64,000 bases of DNA, from NCBI RefSeq assembly GCF_024919275.1, contig NZ_JANWGH010000003.1:37677-101676 (forward strand), written 5' to 3'. The notes beneath the pieces were generated by a model. The model did not search any database and was not told the DNA's origin. It worked only from the letters and a program-made list of their open reading frames with translations. Positions 27,219 to 35,535 of this stretch are shown in pieces; position 1 is the stretch's first letter; each line of letters opens with the position of its first letter. Source of the stretch: Algoriphagus limi (GTDB lineage: Bacteria > Bacteroidota > Bacteroidia > Cytophagales > Cyclobacteriaceae). Made by a program: the position numbers and the translations under genes.

Positions 27219-28418
27219 ATGAGAAAAAACAATTCAAGAAAGCCTTTTTTCAATCAAGAAAAGCAAGGTAAAAAAGAAGAGAGATCACAGGATTTCTCAG
27301 GATTTGAATCCAAAAAAAGATCCTTTGGCTCCTCTGAAAAGAAAAGTGGTCCAAAAGGAGGAAAATTCGAAAAGAAAGGTGGGAACCCTGCATTCAAAAA
27401 CAAATTTGAAGACGAGGGTAAACCAAAATTTTCAAAAGACTCTAAACCGGGTAAACGATTTTTTGGAGAAGAAGAATCCGGTAAAGGAAGACCTCAACCG
27501 AAGGAATCCAAGTCTTCGGGGCGAGTTTATTTGGGAAGGGGAAAAGATCAAAAGCCTATTTATGGCGATAAATCCGAAGGTTTTTCTGGAAATAAACCTA
27601 CTAAAAAGGGCTTCGGCAAGAACAGACCTTCTAGAATCCAAAATCAGGATTTGATTCGTCCTGAATATCAATTTGAAAATGTTCCAAAAGGCAAGAAGAA
27701 CCAAGATCAAGATGAAATTCGTCTGAACAAATACATTGCGAATTCTGGAATCTGTTCAAGAAGGGAAGCTGATGAATTGATCGCACAAGGTCTTGTTTCC
27801 GTGAATGGCAAGGTGGTGACCGAATTGGGATTGAAAGTCCATCGAAATGATCGTGTCGTTTACAATGGGAAAAGAATAAATCCTGAGAAGCCAGTTTATT
27901 TGCTTTTGAATAAGCCCAAGGATTTCATCACCACGACTGAAGATCCCATGGAGCGAAAGACCGTCATGAATCTCGTGGAGAATGCCTGTGAGGAGCGAAT
28001 TTTCCCAGTAGGAAGATTGGATCGGAACACCACAGGTCTGTTATTATTTACCAATGACGGAGAACTGGCAGCAAAGCTTTCTCATCCTTCGAATGAGATC
28101 AAGAAGATCTATCAAGTGACATTGGATAAGCCTTTGACTAAAAATGATGAAGAGGCGATTCGCGAAGGACTTACGCTAGAGGATGGCCCTGCCAACGTTG
28201 ATGATTTGCAGGTACTTTCTCTGGATAGAAAGATTTTGGGATTGGAAATCCACATTGGTAGAAACCGTATCGTAAGGAGAATATTTGCTCACTTAGGTTA
28301 TGATGTGACTGCTCTAGATCGAGTACTATATGCAGGCTTGGATAAGAAAGATCTCAAACGCGGACATTATCGCTTCCTTAGCGAAAAGGAAGTCATGCGA
28401 TTGAAATATTTCACCTAA
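27219..28418 (+). CDS. RNA pseudouridine synthase, RsuA/RluB family, with long basic N-terminal extension
   Basis: The enzyme isomerises a specific uridine in rRNA. The 399 residues split into a Lys/Gly/Phe/Ser-rich, probably disordered region (1 to about 160), an S4 RNA-binding domain (about 166-215, RLNKYIANSGICSRREADEL) and the catalytic domain with VGRLDRNTTGLLLF, where D268 is the catalytic aspartate. The family is usually 230-290 residues; the extension is typical of Bacteroidota. RluB versus RsuA specificity is not decidable here, though RluB (23S) is more common. It stands alone between a -7 box and a terminator. Confidence 0.92.
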   Translation: MRKNNSRKPFFNQEKQGKKEERSQDFSGFESKKRSFGSSEKKSGPKGGKFEKKGGNPAFKNKFEDEGKPKFSKDSKPGKRFFGEEESGKGRPQPKESKSSGRVYLGRGKDQKPIYGDKSEGFSGNKPTKKGFGKNRPSRIQNQDLIRPEYQFENVPKGKKNQDQDEIRLNKYIANSGICSRREADELIAQGLVSVNGKVVTELGLKVHRNDRVVYNGKRINPEKPVYLLLNKPKDFITTTEDPMERKTVMNLVENACEERIFPVGRLDRNTTGLLLFTNDGELAAKLSHPSNEIKKIYQVTLDKPLTKNDEEAIREGLTLEDGPANVDDLQVLSLDRKILGLEIHIGRNRIVRRIFAHLGYDVTALDRVLYAGLDKKDLKRGHYRFLSEKEVMRLKYFT

Positions 28419-28420
28419 TA

Positions 28421-28450
28421 AAAAAGCTCCTGAAAAGGAGCTTTTTTTTT
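28421..28450 (+). terminator. Intrinsic terminator of the pseudouridine synthase gene
   Basis: AAAAAGCTCCT (28421-28431) pairs with AGGAGCTTTTT (28436-28446) around GAAA and runs into a T10 tract. Confidence 0.94.
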
Positions 28451-28578
28451 TAATAGATTATTAAAATTTGAATCATTAATTAGACAGCCTGTATACTTTT
28501 TCCAGTAGTAATCGATACGTATATAGCTTTAGCAAAATCTTTTTAATGCTTGAATCAAGTCTTTTTTTGTCATGATTC
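28451..28578 (-). pseudogene. Diverged duplicate of the thioredoxin gene 3' end and its flank
   Basis: This stretch matches 28657-28784 at a constant offset of 206 bases with scattered substitutions and no indels. Its minus strand still encodes the thioredoxin C-terminus in frame (MTKKDLIQALKRFC, then TAA), against MTKKDLIQALKGFC in the intact gene. Similarity stops at the CATGATTC point (28578/28784), beyond which the copy continues into the hairpin pair. It is a gene remnant or partial duplication, not a functional gene. Confidence 0.85.
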
Positions 28579-28583
28579 TCGCC

Positions 28584-28607
28584 CCAGTTCGTGTCTCCAC
28601 GAACTGG
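28584..28607. repeat. Palindromic element, first of a mirrored pair
   Basis: CCAGTTCGTG (28584-28593) and CACGAACTGG (28598-28607) form a perfect 10-bp stem around TCTC. The core GTGTCTCCAC is the reverse complement of the core of the second element. Confidence 0.85.
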
Positions 28608-28626
28608 AATTCATCTTTGTCGTTTT

Positions 28627-28648
28627 ACGTGAGTGGAGACACTCACGT
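28627..28648. repeat. Palindromic element, second of a mirrored pair
   Basis: ACGTGAGTG (28627-28635) and CACTCACGT (28640-28648) form a perfect 9-bp stem around GAGA. The core GTGGAGACAC mirrors the first element while the outer stem differs, the layout of bacterial interspersed REP/BIME-type pairs. Confidence 0.85.
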
Positions 28649-28656
28649 CGGCGATA

Positions 28657-28784
28657 TAATGGATTATTAAAATTTGAATCATTAATTAGACAGCCTGTAT
28701 ACTTTTTCCTGTAGTAATCGATGCGGATGAAGCTTTAGCAAAATCCTTTTAACGCTTGAATCAGATCTTTTTTTGTCATGATTC
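28657..28784. repeat. Direct repeat partner covering the intact thioredoxin 3' end
   Basis: This is the second copy of the 206-base-offset duplication; its right part is the final codons of the intact thioredoxin gene and its left part is the downstream flank. Bases 28419-28734 hold no other gene. Confidence 0.85.
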
Positions 28785-29040
28785 CGGCTTTTCTCCAAAG
28801 GATTTTTCCTCTTTTAAAAAGTACATAATGAGGAATGGATCGTATTCCAAATTGCTGGGAAAGCTGAGGGTATTGATCTACATTCAATTTGAGTAATTTG
28901 ATTTTCCCTCCCAATTCATCCAATGCCATATCCAAAACGGGATTCATGGTTTGACAAGGGCCGCACCAGTCTGCATAAAAATCCACCAAAATGGCATCTT
29001 GACTTTTTTGGATCAGTTCTTTTGGGTTTTTCTTTGGCAT
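28735..29040 (-). CDS. Thioredoxin
   Basis: A 101-residue single-domain thioredoxin with the redox motif WCGPC at about 25-29, preceded by VDFYAD, and the cis-proline loop SIPHYVLF near residue 68. It has no signal peptide, so it should reduce disulfides in the cytoplasm. The length is normal. It sits downstream of the ompH terminator, so it probably has its own promoter. The last 14 codons are duplicated 206 bases further downstream. Confidence 0.93.
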   Translation of the reverse strand: MPKKNPKELIQKSQDAILVDFYADWCGPCQTMNPVLDMALDELGGKIKLLKLNVDQYPQLSQQFGIRSIPHYVLFKRGKILWRKAGIMTKKDLIQALKGFC

Positions 29041-29047
29041 GGTTGAA

Positions 29048-29083
29048 ATAAAAAAGCCGGCTCCTGAATAACAAGAACCGGCT
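29048..29083 (-). terminator. Terminator at the end of the bamA-ompH string
   Basis: AGCCGGCTCCT (29055-29065) pairs with the AAGAACCGGCT side (29073-29083), mainly through AGCCGG/CCGGCT. Read on the minus strand it is followed by a T-rich tract (complement of 29048-29054). Confidence 0.85.
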
Positions 29084-29104
29084 AAAATTAAGTTTCAATT
29101 TCGA

Positions 29105-29650
29105 TTAGTTTCCAGCTGGAGGAGTAGGTAATTGGATACCTAACTTAGCCAAAACCAACTCAGTAAATTTATCTTCTTCTTTAGTGTAAAGCAAGATTGG
29201 TGCTTGACCTGCAGTTTCTGCGAAAACGTGTGTGTAGTTGTTTTCAGCAGCTACCGCATTGATAGCGTTGATTACTTTAGTCTGAACTGGCTCAAGCAAT
29301 TCTTGTAATTTTCTCTGGTAGGAGATTTCAGCATCTTGCTGATACTTTTGAACATCCTCTTGAAGTTTTGTCAATTCTGCTTCTTTGGCTGCACGTGCAT
29401 CGTCAGTCATAGTAGGAGCAGCTTGCTGGTAAGACTGCACCTGACGCTGAAAATCAGCAACTTTTGTTTGGATATTAGTTTGAAGCTGAGTTTGGTAATC
29501 TTGAAGATCAGCTCCGATTTGTTCCATTTCTGGCATCAAATCCATGATAAACTCAACATTGGTATACCCAATTTTCAATTCTTGTGCCTGAGCGGCAAAT
29601 CCTACGCAAAGCAGAGCAATTGCAGAAAGGATAACTTTTACTTTCATCAT
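29105..29650 (-). CDS. OmpH/Skp-family periplasmic chaperone (second copy)
   Basis: Skp-like chaperones hold unfolded outer membrane proteins in the periplasm and hand them to BamA. The 181 residues show a signal peptide (MMKVKVILSAIALLCVGFA, cleaved after AQAQ), then two long helical arms rich in Gln, Glu, Lys and Ala (about 45-125). ATG codons at 29650 and 29647 are equally plausible starts. It follows a related gene (29662-30198) and bamA, the usual Bacteroidota order. A strong terminator lies just past it. Confidence 0.9.
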   Translation of the reverse strand: MMKVKVILSAIALLCVGFAAQAQELKIGYTNVEFIMDLMPEMEQIGADLQDYQTQLQTNIQTKVADFQRQVQSYQQAAPTMTDDARAAKEAELTKLQEDVQKYQQDAEISYQRKLQELLEPVQTKVINAINAVAAENNYTHVFAETAGQAPILLYTKEEDKFTELVLAKLGIQLPTPPAGN

Positions 29651-29661
29651 TTGTGTTTTAT

Positions 29662-30198
29662 TTAATTGTTGTCTTCAATTCCCAATTCATCCAAGACAAA
29701 TTCTGAATAATCATGCCTTGGATCGGTATAAATAATGCCCGAAGGTACGGAAGCTTTGTCAAATAATACAGCCAAGTTATTTTTTCGAGAAACTCGCTCG
29801 ATGGCATCGTATATTTTTGACTGCAAAGGCTGCAGAAGTTCGGCCTGCTTTTGGAAATACTGACCGTTAATTCCAAATATTCGACTGTTGAATTCCTGAG
29901 ATTGCTTTTCTTTTTCCCGGATTTCACCAAGTCGCTTTTGGTACATTTCTTCTGTCAGGAGGACTTCTTCCGCCTTCAGCTGCACATACATTTCTTTTAT
30001 CTCAGCGTCCAAATCCTGTGCCTCTTTCTTCCAGGCATTGCTTAGCTTTTCAAGCTCTTGTTGTACGGTTTTATAGTCCGGATGTTTATTCAGAATATAT
30101 TCCGAATCAATATATCCGAATTTTTGAGCTGTTAACTGACTGGAAATCAGAGTAAAGCCAAATAAAAGCGCTATGGTTAGAAATCTTTTCATGTTCAA
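29662..30198 (-). CDS. OmpH/Skp-family periplasmic chaperone (first copy)
   Basis: The 178 residues have a signal peptide (MKRFLTIALLFGFTLISS, cleavage near LTAQ), the conserved FGYIDSEYIL start of the mature protein, and helical arms (about 40-110). It differs enough from the neighbouring paralogue (shared pattern but low identity) to suggest distinct roles, perhaps hetero-trimers, which is inference. It is 11 bases upstream of the second copy and 82 bases downstream of bamA. Confidence 0.92.
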   Translation of the reverse strand: MNMKRFLTIALLFGFTLISSQLTAQKFGYIDSEYILNKHPDYKTVQQELEKLSNAWKKEAQDLDAEIKEMYVQLKAEEVLLTEEMYQKRLGEIREKEKQSQEFNSRIFGINGQYFQKQAELLQPLQSKIYDAIERVSRKNNLAVLFDKASVPSGIIYTDPRHDYSEFVLDELGIEDNN

Positions 30199-30280
30199 GT
30201 CATTTTAAGGAGCTTGGATAAAACGAATTCAAGGCTCCGAAAATTTTGACATAAATTAACCAATACACGCCATTTTCCTA

Positions 30281-32980
30281 CTATCTGAATTGCTGTCCGA
30301 TGGTAAAGTGGAACTGTGGACCACTTCTTCGGGTCTGTCCAGGAATTGCATCAAATCCATATCCCCAGTCAACTCCAAGCAAACCAAAGGCTGGCATGAA
30401 GATTCTAGCACCAAAACCAGCTGATTTTTTCAAATCATACGGGTTAAATTCTTTATAGGATCCCCAGTTGTTTCCGGCTTCAGCAAATCCAAGCACGAAG
30501 ATGGTTGCAGAAGGATTTGGAGAAACTAGGAATCGTAATTCCATCACATACTTATTATAGACTATACCACCGTAAGGATCTGGATTTTCAGTTCCTCGGG
30601 TATCTCTACCTGGAGTGATGGATTGGTTTTCGTAGCCTCTCAAACCGATGATTTCTTGACCTAAAGCAAAGTTGTTGAAGGTCATACCATCACCACCCAT
30701 TACGAAACGCTCCAAAGGAATTATTCCGATTCGGTCTCCGTAGGAGCCCAAGAAGCCCATATGTGCTCGAGCACTAGCTACTAGCTTGTTTGACCCAAAT
30801 AGTGGAGTGTAAATACTCGCATCAAACATCCACTTGTGGTATTCCAACCACTTGTATTTTTCCTCATCCGGAGACTCCGCATCTATATTTTTATTCAAAG
30901 ATGTATAAGGTGGAGTCAATGCTGTAGACAACATAATGTTGGATCCAAAACGAGGATAGATCGGGTTGTCTACGTTATTTCTAGCAATCGTATTATTGAA
31001 TGTAATACTGTTGGATCGACCTGTTGGATAGCTTAGACCGAAGGAAGTTCCGAATCGGTCAAACTCATAAACTTGGAACTGTAATGAATTCGAAATGCTG
31101 AAATAGTCATCTGGCCAAGTCACCCTTCTTGCCAAACCTATGGTCGCTCCGGTGATTTTGAAGAAACCTAATTCGTTTCCAAAGTTGGCAGAGTTAAAGA
31201 AGTCTACCTGTCGCTGTACAGAGTGGTTAAAGCTAATGCTCAGAGCGTTTGGTTTTCTTCCGCCAAACCAAGGTTCAGTAAGGGAAACTGAATAGTTCTG
31301 GAATGTTCGCCCGTTTGCTTGTACACGTAAGGATAGTTTTTGACCATCACCTACTGGAAGGGGATCCCACTTGTCGAAATTACCGATGTTTTTGATGGAG
31401 AAGTTGTTGAATACAAGTCCAACTGTACCTACGAAGCCGTAGAATCCACCCCAACCACCGGAGAGTTCAATCTGGTCATTTGGTCTTTCTTCCAGCTCAA
31501 AAGTGATATCTACGGTAGCTGCCTCAAAGTTTGGTCTAAGGTCCGGATTGATCTTTTCCGGGTCAAAATAACCCAATTGGGAGAGTTCTCGGATGGTTCG
31601 AACCAACAAGGCTCTGTTGAATTTCTGCCCAGGTAGAATCCGGATTTCCCGCATCACCACGTGGTCAGAAGTCCGCTCATTACCTTTAATGTTGACCGAA
31701 TTCACAGTAACCTGTGGTCCTTCGAAAATCCGCATTTCCAGATCAATGGAGTCTCCGACTACATTAACTTCTACCGGTTGGATATTGAAGAAAAGGTATC
31801 CATCATCTTGGTAAAGGGAGCTGACATCATCCCCTTTTTGAGGGTCATAATTCAAACGCTTATCCAAGCGTTCTTTATCGTAAACATCACCTTTTTGAAT
31901 GCCTAATTTGGCTCTCAATACCTCATCTGGATGGATGAAGTTTCCTGTAAATTCAATGTTTCGATAGTAATATTTTCTGCCTTCCTCTAGCTCCAAATCA
32001 ATATTGATCTCATCTTTTCCATAAGCATAAACCGAATCCGATACAATTTTTGCATCCCGGAATCCTTTTGTTTGGTAGAAGTTGATCACATTGTCTTTGT
32101 CGTTTCGATATTCCTTCGGAATGTATTTGGAGCCGGCAAAGAAGTTCAGTTTGAAATTTTTATTGATATACGTTTTTACATCCTCTCTTGAAGCAGAGTC
32201 TGTATATCGAATCGTGTTGGCGAAATCAGAAGCAGAAGCATCTGTCATTCGTGAATAAAGGTCTCTGAAAACACTCACCCGAGCATGTTCCTTGGTCTTT
32301 TTCAGCTTCCCTTTTACTTTGGAATCAGCAATTTCCTCATTTCCGAAAATGCGGATTTCATTGATTTTTACCTTGCTTTTTGGATCTACATCAAATCGAA
32401 GCAATACACTATTAGGCAAAGTGGTGTCACGGACCTGATTGACCTTTACTTCAGTGTTCAAGTAGCCTTTGTCCACAAAATATTTTTGAATATTTCGTTC
32501 TGCGGTATTCAATACATCTTCACGGACTACTCGTCCTCGGATATTGATTTTATCCCGGAGTTCACTTTCCTGAGTTTTGTTGATTCCGGTAAATTCCACT
32601 CTTGAGAATCGAGGTCTTTCGGTCAGTTCCAAAAGCAAATAGATGTCTTCACCTTCGATTTTGGTAACCAAAATTTTCACATCACCAATGATGCCTTGAT
32701 TCCACAGTTTCTTCAATGCATTGGAAATGGCATCACCTGGAACTTCAATCCGGTCATCGACTTTGATACCTGCAAGAGAAATAATGGCGTTTTCATCCAG
32801 TGTTGAAAGCCCTACTGCCTTGATTTCGGCCACTCGAAAAGTCTGGGGTTTGGAATAATTTAATTCCAAAATATCAACTGGCTTGGCTGTGGCAAAGCGA
32901 GATTGTCCCAGTCGAATCTGTGACATCGCCGTACTTGCCCAAATCAGACAAAACAGAATCAGTAAACTTCTTTTCATCAA
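30281..32980 (-). CDS. bamA: Outer membrane protein assembly factor BamA
   Basis: BamA inserts beta-barrel proteins into the outer membrane. The 899 residues include a signal peptide (ending near TAMSQ), five POTRA repeats (about 45-450, with motifs such as EVPGDAISNALKKLWNQG and FEGPQVTVNSVNIKGNERT) and a C-terminal 16-stranded barrel with the loop-6 region RGYENQSITPGRDTRGTENP and a terminal FTIGQQF strand. POTRA3 appears longer than in E. coli (extra segment about 245-310), as in other Bacteroidota. It follows uppS by 3 bases and precedes the two ompH genes. Confidence 0.97.
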   Translation of the reverse strand: MMKRSLLILFCLIWASTAMSQIRLGQSRFATAKPVDILELNYSKPQTFRVAEIKAVGLSTLDENAIISLAGIKVDDRIEVPGDAISNALKKLWNQGIIGDVKILVTKIEGEDIYLLLELTERPRFSRVEFTGINKTQESELRDKINIRGRVVREDVLNTAERNIQKYFVDKGYLNTEVKVNQVRDTTLPNSVLLRFDVDPKSKVKINEIRIFGNEEIADSKVKGKLKKTKEHARVSVFRDLYSRMTDASASDFANTIRYTDSASREDVKTYINKNFKLNFFAGSKYIPKEYRNDKDNVINFYQTKGFRDAKIVSDSVYAYGKDEINIDLELEEGRKYYYRNIEFTGNFIHPDEVLRAKLGIQKGDVYDKERLDKRLNYDPQKGDDVSSLYQDDGYLFFNIQPVEVNVVGDSIDLEMRIFEGPQVTVNSVNIKGNERTSDHVVMREIRILPGQKFNRALLVRTIRELSQLGYFDPEKINPDLRPNFEAATVDITFELEERPNDQIELSGGWGGFYGFVGTVGLVFNNFSIKNIGNFDKWDPLPVGDGQKLSLRVQANGRTFQNYSVSLTEPWFGGRKPNALSISFNHSVQRQVDFFNSANFGNELGFFKITGATIGLARRVTWPDDYFSISNSLQFQVYEFDRFGTSFGLSYPTGRSNSITFNNTIARNNVDNPIYPRFGSNIMLSTALTPPYTSLNKNIDAESPDEEKYKWLEYHKWMFDASIYTPLFGSNKLVASARAHMGFLGSYGDRIGIIPLERFVMGGDGMTFNNFALGQEIIGLRGYENQSITPGRDTRGTENPDPYGGIVYNKYVMELRFLVSPNPSATIFVLGFAEAGNNWGSYKEFNPYDLKKSAGFGARIFMPAFGLLGVDWGYGFDAIPGQTRRSGPQFHFTIGQQFR

Positions 32981-32983
32981 AAC

Positions 32984-33721
32984 TTAAGATTTAATCTGCT
33001 CACCAGTTTTACCAAATCTACGCTCTCTTTGTTGATAGTCTAGAATGGCTGCGACTAGGTGTTCTCTTCTGAAATCCGGCCATAGCACAGGAGTAAAATG
33101 CAACTCCGTGTAGGCCAATTGCCAAAGCAGAAAATTGCTTATACGAAACTCTCCGCTAGTCCGAATCATTAATTCCGGATCCGGGATACCGGCAGTTTCT
33201 AAATGGTCGGCAACTACCTGTTGGTTGATGTCTTCCACTTGCAATTTTCCTTCAGAGATTTTTTGAGCAATGCGCTTGGTCGCTTGGGTAATTTCCCACT
33301 GTCCGCTATAACTCAAAGCCAAGATTACAGTAAGTCCATCATTTTGGGCTGTAGTTCTTTTGGCTTCCATGAGTTTATCGTAGGCAGCAGGTGGAAGGCT
33401 ATCTAGGTCTCCGATACTTTCCAGACGAATATTGTTTTTCATCATCATGGGAACTTCATCGGTGATGGTCTTGACTAGAAGCTCCATCAAACCATTGATT
33501 TCTTCCTGAGGGCGGGACCAGTTTTCGGTAGAAAATGAAAAGAGGGTAAGGTACTTTACACCTAAGTTTTCAGCACCTTCAATGGCGTCTTTTACTGCTT
33601 GGATGGCATTTCGGTGACCGAAGATCCGCATGGCGCCTTTTTTCTTCGCCCAGCGGCCGTTACCGTCCATGATGATTGCAATATGTTTTGGGATTCGCTT
33701 TAGGTCTAAAACTTCCTTCAT
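32984..33721 (-). CDS. uppS: Undecaprenyl diphosphate synthase (isoprenyl transferase)
   Basis: UppS condenses isopentenyl diphosphate units into the C55 carrier lipid for cell wall synthesis. Starting at the ATG at 33721 gives 245 residues, the family length; an upstream ATG at 33799 would add 26 atypical residues. Motifs include IAIIMDGNGRWAKKKG (the catalytic Asp), FSFSTENWSRP and ELMIRTSGEFRISNFLLWQ. The gene overlaps none but lies 3 bases before bamA and 82 after the preceding DUF6089-like gene. Confidence 0.96.
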   Translation of the reverse strand: MKEVLDLKRIPKHIAIIMDGNGRWAKKKGAMRIFGHRNAIQAVKDAIEGAENLGVKYLTLFSFSTENWSRPQEEINGLMELLVKTITDEVPMMMKNNIRLESIGDLDSLPPAAYDKLMEAKRTTAQNDGLTVILALSYSGQWEITQATKRIAQKISEGKLQVEDINQQVVADHLETAGIPDPELMIRTSGEFRISNFLLWQLAYTELHFTPVLWPDFRREHLVAAILDYQQRERRFGKTGEQIKS

Positions 33722-33803
33722 TACTTCCGATCCGGGTGCCTTCAATTTTGGAGGTACAAAAATGCTATTTCTTTTCCAATAATTTAGCCTAAGTATCAAA
33801 TAA

Positions 33804-34637
33804 TTAATAGGCGTAGCATTTTGTACTCTGGATCGTATAGCTCAAGCTGACTCCCAAAAAATAGTACCAATCCTTGTCATAGGGGTTTCCAAAGTTTATC
33901 CCAAAAGGAATATCGGGATTTGCTGGATCTTGAAAACGGGGGATCGGAGGTGTGCTTCCGTCAATCTTATCGATATAGTCCGTAAATGTGGCTCGTATAC
34001 CTGCTTCAACTTGTAAAGTCCATCGATCATTCAATCGATACTTGATGCCACCGCCAAAAGGGATGATTACCGAGCCAAGATTGTAGCGTTCTGAAGGATT
34101 GTATGCAAAGGTATTTCCCTTCATAAAGAAATGGGAATAGCCGATTCCAAAGAATGCATAAGGTGACCAGAAGAATTCAGAATCATTTCTCAGGAAATCC
34201 AGGAAATTAAATTCCATTATCGCAGTTCCTTCTAAAACTCCTCCTCTAAATCTAGCATCCCGACGCTGTGCAGGTAAATCCAAAGGTCGAACACTATCGG
34301 TTGCCCGAAGCGTCCCAGCGGTAATTCCTACCCTAAGTGACCAGACATTGTCAAAATTTCTCTTGCCAAACAACGTGCCGTGAAGACCCAAATGGTCCAG
34401 GTCAATATTCCGTAGGATATCTCCAGTGTATGCCGTAGTACCCAATCCACCCCCGACTTCATATTTCTGAGCATGAGCTTGGGAAAAAATCCCCATCCCA
34501 AAAATCCAGAAAAAGAATAGGAAGGAAGAAATCTGAAAATTGACCTTTTTCAAGACGATGCAAGTTATGAAGTACCTAACGTTTAAAAAACGCCGTTTCG
34601 TATCTACAGGGTTAATCTTTGTTAAGCTGTTTTTCAA
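33804..34637 (-). CDS. DUF6089-like outer membrane beta-barrel protein
   Basis: The product is a beta-barrel of about 230 mature residues starting QKYEVGGGLGTTAYTGDI, with alternating strands (EFNFLDFLR, WSPYAFFGIGYSHFF, NDRWTLQVEAGIRATFTDYI). This matches the DUF6089 family, which in Bacteroidota commonly sits beside uppS/bamA. The first 28 residues of the 277-residue frame do not look like a signal; a TTG at codon 29 followed by KKVNFQISSFLFFFWIFG would give a normal signal peptide ending SQAHAQ. Start therefore uncertain. Its genomic placement suggests a role tied to outer membrane assembly, an inference. Confidence 0.8.
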   Translation of the reverse strand: MKNSLTKINPVDTKRRFLNVRYFITCIVLKKVNFQISSFLFFFWIFGMGIFSQAHAQKYEVGGGLGTTAYTGDILRNIDLDHLGLHGTLFGKRNFDNVWSLRVGITAGTLRATDSVRPLDLPAQRRDARFRGGVLEGTAIMEFNFLDFLRNDSEFFWSPYAFFGIGYSHFFMKGNTFAYNPSERYNLGSVIIPFGGGIKYRLNDRWTLQVEAGIRATFTDYIDKIDGSTPPIPRFQDPANPDIPFGINFGNPYDKDWYYFLGVSLSYTIQSTKCYAY

Positions 34638-34656
34638 GATTTATTTGAACTGGAAA

Positions 34657-35532
34657 TCAATTTCTCATGTCAAATCCCCAATTCAATTTATGCCTTAAGG
34701 TATCAAAAAAATCGTAATTGGGGAGCTTGACAAGTTTAGCGAAGAATTTTTCCTTTCTGATTTTAAATTTCATTTCTGAAGAAACAGAGGTGGATCTTGA
34801 GTCAAGTGATATCAAAAATCGCTCTGCTCTTCCTTCTATTTCAAAACTGATTTCACTTTCATCCGAAACGATAATGGGACGAACATTCAAATTATGTGGG
34901 CTAACAGGAGTGATAACAAAGTTCTTGGCTGAAGGTGAAATCAAAGGCCCCCCGCAGCTAAGGGAATATCCGGTAGATCCCGTTGGAGTTGCTACAATTA
35001 ATCCATCCGCCCAATAACTATTCAGATAGCGCCCATCAATGTAGGTATGGACTGTAATCATGGAAGAGGTGTCTCGTTTGTGAATGGTGAATTCATTCAA
35101 TCCGAAATTCAATCCATCAAACAATCTCCTTTTGGTCTTAAGAGAAACCAAACTTCGGTTTTCGATTTGAAAATTTTCGGTAGCTAAATGCTCTACAGCC
35201 TCACTGATTTTGTCGGTGGAAACAGTAGCCAAAAAGCCCAAACGGCCAGTATTTAATCCCAAAATCGGCGTTTCTAATTCTCCAACCTGACAGACAGAAT
35301 CCAGCAATGTCCCATCGCCGCCTATTGAAATCAGAAACTTCATGGCTTTCATGTCTTTGGGATTTTCCAAAACTTCAAACTTCAGTCCGGTCTTGCCATG
35401 CATTCGCAGATTTCGATCAAATTGCTGAGTCACAAAGATTTCGAAACCGTGATTTTCTAAGGATTTAAATAGAGCCCGTACGTCTTTTAAGAATTCATGC
35501 TTCAATGACAGGCCATGCAGCGCGATTTTCAT
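34657..35532 (-). CDS. nadK: NAD kinase
   Basis: NadK makes NADP from NAD using ATP or polyphosphate. The 291 residues show GGDGTLLDS (catalytic Asp), NTGRLGFLATV, and TPTGSTGYSLSCGGP, all diagnostic. The length matches the family. It follows the CBS-domain gene by 3 bases, a pairing common in Cytophagales. The DUF6089-like gene comes 19 bases later. Confidence 0.97.
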   Translation of the reverse strand: MKIALHGLSLKHEFLKDVRALFKSLENHGFEIFVTQQFDRNLRMHGKTGLKFEVLENPKDMKAMKFLISIGGDGTLLDSVCQVGELETPILGLNTGRLGFLATVSTDKISEAVEHLATENFQIENRSLVSLKTKRRLFDGLNFGLNEFTIHKRDTSSMITVHTYIDGRYLNSYWADGLIVATPTGSTGYSLSCGGPLISPSAKNFVITPVSPHNLNVRPIIVSDESEISFEIEGRAERFLISLDSRSTSVSSEMKFKIRKEKFFAKLVKLPNYDFFDTLRHKLNWGFDMRN

Positions 35533-35535
35533 ACG

